Origin: Cristatella mucedo
Taxonomy: Eukaryota > Bryozoa > Phylactolaemata > Cristatellidae
Direction: 5' to 3'
Assembly: GCA_009760855.2 (NCBI GenBank)
Contig: WPIO01000016.1
Coordinates: forward strand, 5,045,001-5,109,000
DNA length: 64,000 nucleotides
Under the pieces are notes generated by a model. It saw nothing but the letters and a program-made list of their open reading frames with translations. It was not told the origin of the DNA and ran no database searches. Within the stretch, counting starts at the first letter, position 1; each line of letters begins with the position of its first letter. Below are positions 43,233 to 55,324 of the stretch, in pieces. The position numbers were made by a program, and so were the translations under genes.

Positions 43233-43564
43233 GGAAGCTAAGGCCACTCGTTTGCTTACGTGCGTGCATTCGCATAAATATATTCGCCTAGCCTAAAAGC
43301 GCGTAATTCAAACAGAAGTTCCGCACGAAGGTCGGCAGCTGAATTAGAAATACTTCTGATCGCGGGCGCAGTCAGAATTGAGCCAATGAGCTGGCAGCTC
43401 GTCGGCCAATCGCGCGTAGGCTGCTGAGGCTGCCGAGGCTGCCGAGGCTGGCCATTCCGGTAGGTCCTGCCCACTCCTTCAAATCCGAGGTCGGTCTGAG
43501 TGGGCCGCGGCCCATCGATAGCAGTGATAATAATAGCAATAAATAAGGTCGGCTAATTCAATAA

Positions 43565-43700
43565 TCTCATTTATGTGGCCGCCGAAGAGCCTTTACGGCT
43601 ATCGCCCACCGCTAGCAGACTCGAACCCACGACCTGGTTCGCGAAGAAGGTGCACGTTGGGCCCTGTACTAATAGGACCCTGGAGCGTATAGCGTTCACT
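43565..43700 (-). mobile_element. SINE-B fragment
   Basis: Plus strand GAAGAGCCTTTACGGCTATC then GCCCACCGCTAGCAGACTCG and AACCCACGACCT is the reverse complement of the SINE-B middle and B-box. Confidence 0.65.
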
Positions 43701-44004
43701 GGCGCACCTCATTCTCCGTGTAGCCTCGGGATCGTGCACTTCATAGTAGACGTCATCTTACGGGTCCGAAAATTGAGAAATGGTCTGAGTCTCAGCGAGA
43801 TCGTCATGGACTGCGAAAGTGAAGCGCATTAAAGAATGGGCACCGTGTCCGCAGAGGCAAGCTCCGCACAGTAGCCAGCGTCTGTTGCACTTAACAAAAT
43901 CAGCTAATATGGCTTCGCTGTGTGTGGAGACTGCGAACCTTCTGCTATGGACACTGTGCCCATAGCAGGAAGTTCAACATAACCAGAGGTGTAGTGAGAC
44001 CTTA

Positions 44005-44997
44005 CCACACATGGTTGGCAGCAACTTTTCTTAAATTAAATGATGATAAAACTAACTTACTAGCTATGAGCAAACCAAGTGCGATTCAGAAATTGGAAAG
44101 GCTAATGCTCAAAATCGGCTCTGCCAGCACATCGCCTGTTGAATCTGCACGAAATCTAGGTGTCATGTTCCAAAGTGACCTTTCCTTAGACGACCACATC
44201 AGCTCCACAATCAAGTCTGCCTACTTTCAGCTACATAACATCGCTAAAGTTCGGGCTTGTTTACACAGGGATGCCACAGCTAAGTTGGTCCATGTATTTG
44301 TGACATCCAGTCTCGATTTCTGTAACTCGCTGTTTGCTGGCCTACCGACCTAAGCAATCAGGTGCTTCCAGCTGGTACAAAACTCCGCAGCTAGGCTTGT
44401 CTATCGTGAGCGTCGCAGTTGCCGCATTGCACCCCTTCTCGCCGACCTGCACTGGCTACCAATCAAGCAACGGATCGACTTCAAGGTTTTTTCGCTCACT
44501 TTCAGGTCCCTTCATTCTGTGGCTCCTGCCTACCTATCAGATCTACCCCCACCAGGCCAAGCATCGCACCACCAGCTTTTCGGAAACTGACTGTTTACCT
44601 ATATCTCGTACAAACCTCAAATCCTTTGGAGACCGTGCATTTAGTTCGTATGCTCGCTCCCAAAGCCTGAAACAAACTCCCGACTTGCATCACGATATCT
44701 CCTGACTTGACCACATTCTTAAAGAAATTGAAAGAGCAACTATTTATGACAGCATTTAGTGAGTCCCCGTGATTCTTTCTTCATGTGCTTATGCGTGCTG
44801 ACACTGTTGCATGCTGCCACTGACCACACTTGCATGCTGACCCTGTGCATGTCACCCCTAACCATGTTATTCATGTTGCTTATCAATCACAACAAAACTC
44901 ACCACTCGATCGTGTTCCTTTGACGCAAATGTAAAGCGCTTAGAAAGAGATTAAGTTGTCTGAGGGCGCTTTATCAAGTGTATTATTATTATTAATT
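44005..44997 (+). pseudogene. 5'-truncated LINE-1-family copy
   Basis: C-terminal half of the reverse transcriptase ORF: LNDDKTNLLAMSKPSAIQKL then LARNLGVMFQSDLSLDD-type blocks, FCNSLFAGLP, and the LWNSLP-type end, with stops and frameshifts. The 3' UTR and tail ATTAAGTTGTCTGAGGGCGC then TTATTATT are intact. Confidence 0.9.
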
Positions 44998-45149
44998 CGG
45001 CGACCCGGGACGAAGCAACAAATTCCGCCCTCCCCTTGTACATAAAATGTTGCAAAGTAGCTCCACCACAGAAGAAAGAAAAAAACGAATTAGCAGGCAT
45101 ATAGAGTCGAGAAATTTCTATAAAATGTAGCTCAGGTACAAGGTAGCTA

Positions 45150-46400
45150 CCACAGCTTTAACTTAGGTGAATTTTTCTGGCCTTGAACGTGGCAATATGG
45201 CCTACTACACATTGAAAGTCAATATTTTTCAGTGTTTCTTTCTCAATGCTTAACAGGCCCAAATCAGAGAGTCGATCTTGCCAGATTGATGCTCTCAGAC
45301 AAAAAAGGATTACTTTCAGCTTGCCAAACGAACGCTCACAACTGGCATTTAATACAGCTATGGTGAAAAGAACTTGCAGGGCACCTCTTAAATTAGGAAA
45401 CACATCTTCTCCATAACTGACAGTGAAAGACATGAGTCTAGCGTTGTCTTTAGTGCCGAGTCTTGACGTGTGGCGTGAAGAATTTTAAAGTCACAAATTA
45501 TATGTGCAATTCTTTTCCATCAACGTATGAACAATAGACACCTCCAAGATCCAGAAATTAGTGACGAAGTTTGATCGGGTCAACTGTCTTTGAAAGCTTC
45601 TTAACTTCCAAGAAGAAACCAAATGTGGCATCAAGATCTGTTAGCCGGGAAAGCCTAGTTGTAATTTCTTGTTGGAGATAGCCAACACTGTCTTTCATAA
45701 CTCTTAAAATTTCCCCTGTCGTGAGAAAAAACATCTTGAGAGAGTTCACAATCATCTGTGTCCTCGGAAGATTCTCTGTTCAACCGCGACTCCTCACAAT
45801 TCACATTTTCTTTTGGTCTCGAATAATGATTTATGACACAGGTCTTCTCGAAGTCTTGACAATTCAATCTCAAGAGAGTGGAAGTCACAAGAGGCACCTT
45901 CGTTTTTAGATCATGCGGTATTTTCTGAACGCGGCCAATCTTTCTTAAAATGCTGTACCAACATGGCAACAGAGCCAACCAGTTAAAGTTCAAAATAAAA
46001 CTTAGGAGACTGCCAGCTTTAGTTCTTGTATCAAGTGTTCCACTTGTGTCCTCAGCCAGTTTCTCCAAAAGATCTAAAAAGCTGCTCAGTCCATCATTGA
46101 TGGCTTACGCAGCACTCACTCTTGCACTCTACCGCGTTGCAGAGTCACGTTTTGCTGGCGGAGACTTTCTTCAGTTCTACCCTTCACTTCAAACCTGATT
46201 TTGAAAAGAATAACTAGGTGCTCTCTACTGTTTCGAAAAAAAAGGTAGTGACAACGGAATTTTGACTTGCAGCATGAACTCCTGCCAGATTCAAGCTGTG
46301 GTCGACAAAAGCAGTTTACAAAAAAAATTTCCTTCTCATTTCTGGACAGAATATCACATAATAATGTCACAGTGGATCCTCTTTTGGACGCCTGTCAAGC
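45150..46400 (-). pseudogene. hAT-family transposase fossil
   Basis: On the minus strand, VLFTIAVLNASCERSFGKLK then LSDLGLLSIEKE matches the hAT C-terminal dimerisation domain (the SCERSFSKLK ... LSGLAILSIE signature of hAT/ZMYM1-like proteins). Upstream frames (45558-46068) and a shifted one (46116-46370, EIFFVNCFC, HLVILFKI) extend it, broken by stops and frameshifts. No terminal inverted repeats were found. It is dead transposon sequence, although domesticated relatives exist in animals. Confidence 0.75.
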
Positions 46401-46980
46401 GGCCAGACATGACTGCTGCGTTGACGTAGCACAGCCAGGTAAGCCGAGCTGGTGCGGTCTAGTGCTTTGTCGATGCTCTCAGCCTCAGGCTCTTCCTCGA
46501 CGCGGCGTGGCAAGCCGGGCTCGCGCCCTTGAAGCGACGCAGCCCGCCTGTCGCTCTTGAGGCGACGGAGCCTACTTGCGGCATGCAGGATGGGGCGAGA
46601 GGATGGGAAAAGCAGCTGGAACGCTGACGGAGGAGTGAATGGCCGTGCGCTCGTTGCGCTGAGAGCGACAGGCGAACACTCGGCGGTCGAAGCCCCTTCG
46701 GTGTTTCCGTATCGTTGTGTGTTCGCCGCCAGATCGTCGAGTTAAAGCTTGGTCCAAGGCTGTAAGCTTGCGTAACTAGCTCAGCCAACTATAGTAGAGC
46801 CCATTGAAACAAGCACTTGCTTGAAATCTAGATTGGTGTTTTCGCATGAAAAAGTTTTAAAATCATAGGCACAGTCCATTTTGATTTTAGCGTCTTCCCT
46901 GTCTACCCCTCGCTACGCCTCTGAATATAACGCACCTATTCCTCGTAGTATTTGCTGAGTCCTTGTGAATTTTTTTGGGA
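46401..46980. other. Unassigned region
   Basis: Open frames on both strands at 46459-46788 lack any recognised domain; nothing supported. Confidence 0.5.
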
Positions 46981-46982
46981 GT

Positions 46983-47137
46983 CTGTGATAGGCCAGGAGG
47001 TAAGGTGCTCGCTCTTCACGACCGAGATCGTGGATTCGAATCCTAGTTAGCGATCCTTTATTGCCGAATGCAAGTGCTGATGATAGCCGGTAAGGTCCTT
47101 CTGCAGCTTTTCAAATGAGGCTGTTAAACCGACTAAC
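46983..47137 (+). mobile_element. SINE-B copy
   Basis: GGTAAGGTGCTCGCTC, ATCGTGGATTCGAATCC, GCAAGTGCTGATGATAGCCG and CTTCTGCAGCTTTTCAAA with GAGGCTGTTAAA follow the SINE-B order. Confidence 0.75.
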
Positions 47138-47284
47138 ATATATTTTATTTTGTATGCTTATGCGTGCCGATGCAAAGTGGGAAATTTCACTAACCATACT
47201 AGAGAGCTTCTTTTAAAGCACGTAAGAAGTGTCTAGAAAAAGATTTAGTTTTCCGAGGGGGCTACAAAAATAATGTCACGTTGT

Positions 47285-47362
47285 CATTTGCCTAGAGAGA
47301 GATTAGGTTCTCTGAGGGCGCTTTATTAAGTGAATTATTATTATTATTATTATTATTATTTG
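47285..47362 (+). mobile_element. LINE-1-family 3' tail fragment
   Basis: GCCTAGAGAGAGATTAGGTT, TCTGAGGGCGCTTTATTAAG then an ATT run. Confidence 0.85.
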
Positions 47363-47514
47363 CTTAATAGCCACAGTTTTTTTCATTTACACTAGGAAGA
47401 CGCTTTGAGATATCTTTCAACTTGAGGGTTCAGGGTGCTAGATTGAGTGTATGCTGTTTGCAGTTACCGGTATGCAGGCGTTGGCTATGTGTTGAACTTT
47501 CTGCCGCGGGCACA

Positions 47515-47857
47515 AAGCCCAAAGCCTGGAGCTCACTCCTGACTTGCGTCACAACATCCCCTGACTCGACCACATTTAAAAAGAACTTAAAAAACACACC
47601 TATTTAGGACAGCATTTAGTGGGTCCCTGTGATTCGTCCTTCACGTGCTTATGCGTGCTGACACTGTGCATGCTGCCACTGACCACACTTGCATGCTGAC
47701 TTTGTGCATGTCACCCCTAACCTTGTTATTCAAGTTGTTTATCAATCACGACAACTTGACATTCAATCGCGCTTCCCTTGCAGCAAATGTAAAGCGCCTA
47801 GAAAGAGCTCGAGTTCTCTAAGGGCGCTTTATCAAGTGCAGTATTATTATTATAGCA
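47515..47857 (+). mobile_element. LINE-1-family 3' end (short truncation)
   Basis: Last part of the RT ORF (AAAGCCTGGAGCTCACTCCT ... TTTAGGACAGCATTTAGTGG) plus the complete 3' UTR, ending GGGCGCTTTATCAAGTGCAG and TATTATTATTA. Confidence 0.9.
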
Positions 47858-47859
47858 GA

Positions 47860-48575
47860 AAATTCGTGTCATTTTTGAAAAACGACGCCGCGTCCGCTGT
47901 GCTCGATGGGATGCATTACAATCTGTTATTGACAGTGTGCTGCACAACTGCAGCCAGCATAAGCATGCACACAGAGGACCATTCGCGCGGACAGAGCGAA
48001 GGGAGCGAGTGGAGCAGGTCGGCATTTAGCTTCCGATTAACTGCCGTCAAGTTGGGGCTGTCGCGACGTCAGTGAGCGGTAGTGAATATTCCAGGTGAGG
48101 CGAGCGCACGAATTGATGACTTGGGTATCCAAAGGATTTGAGGTACGGCTAACGCGGCGCAGCTAAGCTACTATGAGCCGGAAGAGCGAGCTGAGGCCGG
48201 AAGAGCCGATGGGCGAAAACCAGAGCGAAAGTATTTCCGGCAGGCAGCCGGCAACGGAAGCAGAACGGAAGCGGGCGAAAAGTGCGGAAGCGCGAGAGTC
48301 TTGAGGTCGCTACGCTGCTGTAGACGGGGAGCCAATGCAGATCGGCAAGAAGTGGTTGTCATAGGTATTTAGTAATATTAATAATAATGGTAGCAGTAAG
48401 GCCTTTTGTATCAAAAATTGTGTCAAAAAGTGCCAAAAAATGGCCAATAAATGATAATAGTGAGGGTAGGTGTTATTTACACGAATCACGGTCACGGCTG
48501 CAGAGCTTTCGCCAAAGCTTCTGGCGAATCACATCACCTGCAAGTACAACATCTAATGGCGAGCATTCTGCGCTC
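47860..48575. other. Unassigned region
   Basis: No gene, repeat or RNA recognised before the TC array. Confidence 0.5.
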
Positions 48576-48579
48576 CATT

Positions 48580-48870
<291 letters not shown>

Positions 48871-49532
48871 AAGGGCTGTGGGTTACTACAACGGCTGGCT
48901 CCAATAATGAATTACCCCATCGCAAGTGCGGAAAATGCGACCGAGCGGAAAATGCGCCCCAAAATAATGTCGAAGCGCAATTCGTCGAGCAGAAAAAACA
49001 CGAGCTCAAAGTTCGCAATGTCGATTGCACGTCCGAATTCTGAAAAACGCCGACAAAGTGCGCGCGACTGTTTACGAGACCCCGGCGCTCGTTGTGTTTT
49101 TCAAGACAATTTCAAAAGCAACGCAATGCGGCAGAGCGCGCGGCATTGTCTGCAAGCCCCGACAGCGTTCGAGCAAATGGACGCTTTCCGACGCGTCCGA
49201 GCTGCGCGGCGCACCAGTAGGCGGCGCTGCTCGGGCGCGGCCTCGAAGAGAAGAGCGGCTCCCTCGCTCCGTCGGCTCCGTCGTCGGCGCGACTGACCGT
49301 TCGCATACAGAACGCGTCCGAAGTTTCTCTCCGAGAGCGTCGCCGGTCGTATTCGAATCGTCATCTTCGCACCCGCTGCTTGCCGGATGCGAAGAGAGCC
49401 CGGAGCGAGAGAGCTCCGGGCGCTCGCTCGCTCGCTCTGTCGCAGGCTGACCGGAAGCTGCTCTTCAAACCGCAGCTGGAAAGGAGGACGGACGGCTGCT
49501 CACAGCTCGCTCATCTGCGAGGACGCGGACAG

Positions 49533-49690
49533 CCGTGGTGGCACACTAGGTAAGGCGGTTGCCTCGGTACCGAGATCGTGGGTTCGATTCCTGCAGTGGG
49601 CGATTCTGTATCGCCCACTACAAGCGGTGGTGATAGCCGTAAAGGCTCTTCTGTCGCTATACAAACAGAGGCTGTTTAAGCAGCTAGGAT
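49533..49690 (+). mobile_element. SINE-B copy (best preserved)
   Basis: GTGGTGGCACACTAGGTAAG (A-box-like), GATCGTGGGTTCGATTCCTG (B-box), GTGGGCGATTCTGTATCGCC, CAAGCGGTGGTGATAGCCGT and CTTCTGTCGCTATACAAA with GAGGCTGTTTAAGCAG. Confidence 0.85.
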
Positions 49691-50895
49691 TTATTTATTT
49701 AACCGGCCGGCAGCGCGTAGGCTCCGAGGTGAATCCTCTGGGTCGCGCGCGCGCGTCGACGGTCAAGGTCGAAACACTTGCCATCTATGACTTGACCCTC
49801 ACTTGACCCGCGAGACTCAGCGGGCGCATCCGTCCGGAAGTACCCGAGCCCGGAGCTCTCCGATTGCTTTCGCGTGCATTGCCGCAGCGGGTACGGAGGA
49901 TGACGGCTGGCTCTCGTGTCGGCATCTCGAAGCGCATCCTGCGCCGACGGGCGGCGCTCAGCTAAAGCGTCGGCGACGCGCTCGCGCTCGCGTCCCCGAC
50001 TTCGTGAGTACGCGCGCTGCAGCGGCGGCAGCGGCGCGAGAGCTGCTGCTGCCTGGGAGCTGCTGGTCCGATCGCTCGCGGCGTTGGCGTTGGCCGCGCG
50101 GCGGCCGCGATCGGCGGCGCCTCGCGCGGCTCGCGCCGCCGATCGCCGCCGATCGTGCTGGGCGCAATCCCTAATGCTAGAGTGGGTAGAGTGGGCACCG
50201 ACGCGGCGACCCGGCGAGCTGCCGGAAAAGCGTGAAGCGTGCTAGAGCGGGCGTGCGGGTAGCCAGCCCGCTCTTCCGTCCCTGCTCCCCCCCCCGTCCC
50301 GCCCTCCCCCCTCCGCGGCACCGACCGTCGCTGCCAGTGAGTGGCTTGTAGCACCCTACCCTAAGTCCAAGTCCTCTAAGCCTAAGCGGAAGCGAGAAAA
50401 AAAGCGAAGACGAGGAGGAAGGAAGAGGAGAACAAAAGAAGAGAAAGGGAAGGAGAAAGCGCCTCAAATTTTCTCCGCCTTGACAAGATGAATGGTGATA
50501 GCTGCCAGTGTGCACCCGATGCTGCTCAGGCTCAGAGATTGCTATGAAAAACTCTGTTGCCTAACGAACAATCACTCTTTGTAGCTTTGTTGAGTTTAAA
50601 GATTGACCGGCATTCGTAGTATGGCATTTTCATATCCTAGCCTAGGTGCAGTCAGCGTAGACGTGCCTGCTGTCAGCCTAGTCGAAGCCAGAATCAAGGG
50701 CCATGGGTCAAGCGCCGGCCTTGCCACCATAGGGACAATCCAAAGAGGGTGGGGGACGATCGGGGAGCCCTTCTATTCAGATCAAGGAAGGCCAGGCCCT
50801 TCTTCCTGGTCGGCGAATTTCCTCTCCAAGGTCAAGGCGTGCTTATTGTCTTGCTCTAGAGTTGTTCAAACACGTTCCTAGTTGCTGTTGCTGTT
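49691..50895. other. GC-rich unassigned region
   Basis: High CpG around 49700-50300 with open frames on both strands that carry no recognisable domain. It could be a regulatory CpG-rich block; nothing further can be supported. Confidence 0.5.
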
Positions 50896-50899
50896 GCTA

Positions 50900-52250
50900 G
50901 GGTCCGCGAATTAATAAACAAAAGACGGCCAACCCGCAGCCGAAACCGCTCGGCCGCAAGTCCTGTATGTTTGCTATTTATTCCCAGCACTGTCTCTTGC
51001 CGCCCTGCACGATCTCCCCCTCAAGCGCTTCAGTTAATCATTATAACTTAGTGGTCATCAGGCCTACTATAACCGTGACAGTCCTTATTAATGGACGTTC
51101 TTTGGAATTCGAGCTCAATCAGCAACCCAGCCTTCGAGTACATCGAATTCTCTCAACTTCCTTATAATAATAATTATAATGCACTTCATAATGTACTTAA
51201 TAATATACTTGATATATGCAGCACCCTCGGAGAACTCAATCTCTTCCTAGGTGCTTGCTGCTTGTATTGATGAAATCCGCACATTGATGGCAGCAAATTT
51301 TCTTAAACTAAGCGATGATAAAATCAACTTAATAGTTATAGACAAACCCAGTGTGATTCGGAAATTGGAACGGCTAACCCTAAAAACGGGCTCTGCCAGC
51401 ATATCTCCTGTTGTATCTGCGCGAAATCTAGGTGTCATGCTCCAGAGTGACCTTTTGTTAGACGACCACACCAGCTCCACAATCAAGTCTGCCTACTTTC
51501 AGCTACATAACATTGCTAAAATTCGGGCTGGTTTAGATAAGGATACCACATCTAAGTCGGTCCATGCATTTGTGACATCCTTTCTTGTTTTCTGTAACTC
51601 ACTGCTTGCTGGTCTACCGGCTTGTGCAATCAGGCACTTACAGCTGGTGCAAAACTCCGCAGCTAGGCTTGTCTGTCGTGAGCGTCGTAGTTGCCACACT
51701 ACACCACTTCTCGCCGATCTACACTGGCTACCAGTCAAGCACCGGATCGACTTCAAGGTTTTGTCACTCACTTTTAGGTCATTTCATTCTTTGGCTCCAG
51801 CCTATCTCTCAGATCTACTCCCCCGCCAAGCCAAGCATAGTACCACCCGCTTTTCGGAATCCAACAGCTTACTAATACCTCGTACAAACCTCAAATTCTT
51901 TGGTGACCGTGCATTTAGTTTGTATGCTCCCAAAGCCTAGAACTCACTCTCGACTTGCGTCTCAACATCCCCTGACTTGACCACATTTTAAAAGAACTTA
52001 AAAAACACCTATTTAGGACAGCATTTAGTGGGTCCCTGTGATTCGTCCTTCATGTGCTTATGCGTGCTGACACTGTGCATGCTGCCACTAACCACACTTG
52101 CATGCTGACCGTGTGCATGTTACGCCTAACCTTGTTATTCATGCTGTTTATCAAGCATGATATCACTCACCATTCAATCGCGTTTTCCTTTGCAGCAAAT
52201 GTAAAGCGCCTAGAAAGAGATTGAGGTCTCTGAGGGTGCTGCATATTATT
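50900..52250 (+). pseudogene. Rearranged LINE-1-family copy
   Basis: Three joined pieces. 50900-51115 matches the 5' region of the 55.3 kb element (AACTTAGTGGTCATCAGGCC). The next piece jumps to the internal block CAGCCTTCGAG to CTCTCAACTTCC. After a foreign insert (51160-51250) the copy resumes at TTGATGAAATCCGC and carries RT C-terminal blocks (VVSARNLGVMLQSDLLLDDH, FCNSLLAGLPACAIRHLQLV) to the 3' tail. The endonuclease and the YADD part of RT are deleted. Confidence 0.85.
51160..51250 (-). mobile_element. LINE-type 3' tail nested in a LINE copy
   Basis: AATAATAATTATAATGCACT through CAGCACCCTCGGAGAACTCA, ATCTCTTCCTAGGTG is a reverse-orientation tail placed between CTCTCAACTTCCTT and CTTGCTGCTTGTATTGATG, which are adjacent in other copies. 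Confidence 0.85.
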
Positions 52251-52299
52251 ATTGCAATAAATTAAGAATAATACCCAACATAATTTCTGAGAGCCTTTG

Positions 52300-52665
52300 A
52301 AGATCATGGCTTTTGCTCGTGTGCTCCCAAAGCCTGGAACTTACTCCCGACTGATGTCACGACATCTCACTTGACGGCCTTTAAAATGAAGCTAAAAACG
52401 CCCCTATTTATCTCAGCAATTAGTAGGATGTGATTCGTCCTTTGTGTGTTTATTCATGCTGACACTGCATGCTGCCACTAACCGTATTTGCATGCTGACC
52501 CTGTTCATGTCACCTCTAACCATGTTATGCTTGCTGACATTGTGCATGTAGCCACTAACCATATGATCATGCTTCCTCTACAGCATCTGCATAATGCCTA
52601 GAAAGAGATTAAGTTGTCTGATGGTGCTATATAAGTGCATTGTTATTGTTATTCTTAAAGCTGTG
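52300..52665 (+). mobile_element. LINE-1-family 3' end, diverged subfamily
   Basis: CTCCCAAAGCCTGGAACTTA, TTTAAAATGAAGCTAAAAAC and tail AGAAAGAGATTAAGTTGTCT then GATGGTGCTATATAAGTGCA; more diverged than neighbouring copies. Confidence 0.85.
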
Positions 52666-54095
52666 AGAGCATCACACGTTTTGGAGTGCTGCAACGCCAT
52701 TCTCAGCCAACCTAATGGGGACCTTCCCTTTTAATCTCTCCTTGTCTCAAATTCACCAGGTGCTCTCCATCCGGTCTGCTGCTAGCAGTTAGCAATGGTC
52801 AATAGCTCAGGAGCTACTCAGATCAGCTGCGATGATGATGATGATGATGATGATGATGACTGCTTAGTGGGCTTTCAACGCCAGTTCTTGTCAAGGGAGG
52901 GAACTAATAACGTTGGATGTGTTGAGCAAATGCATCCGATGCCAGCTGCTTTGAACTGAGTTGCCACAGCAGCCTAGAATTTAATCGGCTAGACATCCCG
53001 TAGAATTAGGAGCACATTGATGCAAGCAATAAACTCTGCAGTGACTGCCATGCAACACGAACAGCAGTAAAACCAAGCTTTTGGTTTCGCTCTTAATGCC
53101 GGTACGGTTAATCAAACCGAGTCTCGAGATCTGGGGCTAACGTTAGCTAACCAAGCTCACTTTTGCTCGTAACTGCTGCTCTCATTACACGTGCACTAGT
53201 TAGGCAGCAGGCTCGTACTCTTGTTTAGAGGCCACCGTGAGCGTTTCCTTTATGGATCGTCAAATAGGTTACCTTGAAAAGAGACCAACTGCTTGCCATG
53301 CTGTTGGTGTAGTTCTTATTATTGTGAATCACTTATAGATTTCCCGTCGATTATGAGCTTGTCGGTGTCAGCAGTGCTTTCGCTGTGCTTTATACATTTT
53401 GCAAAGCACGTACAGACCTCTCTAAATGGTCGCGGAGACCAAAACTTTGGATCTTGCATTCAACTTTTCACCTGCAAAGTAGAATGTGCTGTACTCTCGA
53501 TGATGCCTGCTATGGTTAAGGCTGCCACCATCGGGGTCGCCTTGATCGTTCAGCAACCCAACGGTGGGCTCATGGCTTATGTGCTACTGACATCAGCACT
53601 AGAGTCACTGTTTTTTTGCTTTACTTATTGGTATTGACAAAAGGTTTTTGCAATGCCGTTGCAGATGCATCTTTCATAGGCTATCTAGCACAATCCGCAG
53701 GAGCAACAGGTTTAGGCATATAATCAATAGGGTTCTTTATTGAACGAGACTTTATGGATGTTTCAAAAAGCAATAGCTAGCTGAGAAAGCAGTTTTTTTT
53801 GCTGTTTGCTTCATCAGCCTTCCTTGAACCTTACTGAAAGCCTTTAAATCCTAGGGAAAAGTATATAAAGCACCATCCATTACCAGATCGCCTTTCGGCC
53901 CTCATGCTGCCACCCGGCTGTATCAGGCGATCAAGAGAACGGGGTGGGGGATGCTAGCTTTCGTTGGATTCATGAAGAGAGTTAGCCGAGCTGAAGCACA
54001 CTACGACTGCCTCACAGTAGTAGTAGCTGCCACCGCGTAACTAAGGTACACGGTAGTACATCGGCTAGTGCTCTCAATGCCACAGGTAGTTGCAC
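52666..54095. other. Unassigned region
   Basis: Contains a (GAT)n run at 52829-52858. A 114-codon plus-strand frame at 53293-53637 has no recognised domain or coding-like context and is not called. Confidence 0.55.
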
Positions 54096-54102
54096 TGCAA
54101 GA

Positions 54103-54157
<55 letters not shown>
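54103..54157. repeat. (TA)n microsatellite
   Basis: About 26 TA units. Confidence 0.95.
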
Positions 54158-54159
<2 letters not shown>

Positions 54160-54604
54160 GCATAAGCACATATATATTATGTATATATTGGTATACCACA
54201 GCTAGTTGCACTATAAGCAGGGATCCAGCTAACCGTTGCTGTCCTCTCTGCTCGCGTGATATGCGATTAGTGCAAGCTTACTGTCCTGTTCTGTTCTTTT
54301 GTAGAAAGAAATTAATTAGCCCAGGCAAAAAGTTTAGTCCAGCAGAGCAAGCTGAGGAGAGACCAGGCAGCTGAGAAAGATTGGTCGGGAAGCAGGACGG
54401 TGTGAGATGCCCGTGAGAGATCGAGAGATGAGGTCAACGAAAAGCAGGGAACACACTTTGTACCTGGGGTGTGGATCGTGCTTCAGCGTAAGAGGTCTTG
54501 TGAGGATTCTGTCAGATAGAGTTAGAGTTTTCTCAGCCATTTCCTCAGTTCTCAGTTAGTTAGCTAGTTCTCTGCCTGGCTGGATGACCGTCAGCAACAT
54601 GTAT

Positions 54605-55095
54605 GCTTGCTTATGTATCTCTGCGTGTAACTACACAAAGTGGCAAAGATTAAGTGGGTGTGACTCAGGGTAGTCATCTATAGCACACTCACAGCCTAAG
54701 CAGCTTTTGGTATGCATGCGGTAGCCAACAGATTTCATCTCACGCAACAAAGAGAAAGTGGCGAGCATAGATGAATCAGAATCGAGGAAGTGACGTAGCA
54801 AGTAAGTAGCACCTCAGGGCAGCTGGGAATGATGTGCCACAGTTGGCAGCAGGAGAGGAGGTGTGGTTGCCTAAGAGTTGTGGAAGCGAGTTCCACAGCC
54901 TAGGCCATGCAAAGCAAAAGCTTCTGTCGCCAACGGTCTTTAAACTTAGGAGTTGAACACCTAGTCCAACGTCCATAGAGCACGGCACGAGACCTGAGTG
55001 CCGAAGAGACTGGTACAGTTAAGCTAGGTATGAAGGAGCCAGGCCATGGCAGGCCTTGTGGGTCAGTGTAAGAATTTTGCTCTGTATCCTAAATT
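54605..55095 (-). mobile_element. LINE-2-family 3' end with RT C-terminus
   Basis: Minus strand reads FRIQSKILTLTHKACHGLAP then SYLA, followed by GDRSFCFAWPRLWNSLPQLL and the family 3' UTR; a 5'-truncated, decayed copy. Confidence 0.85.
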
Positions 55096-55324
55096 TAATG
55101 TCGTCAGCAGCAAACCCTCGGCTATCTAGACGAAGGCATACGCTTTGCCTAGTGAGAGGAGCAATATTATCCGGAATATCGGCTAGTGCTGTGCTTGAGC
55201 ATTCCTTGCTTGGTTGGGGCCCTGAGGCCCCGAGAATCGTTGCACTTACATTGGCCTTGGGCTGCGAGGGGTAAGTTTTTCTATTATTGTCATCAAATGT
55301 CTTGGAGCTTTTTTCTGCAATCAC

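Noticed and set aside
53293-53637. 114-codon plus-strand frame
   Set aside because: No domain, no splice support, AT-rich composition like its surroundings.
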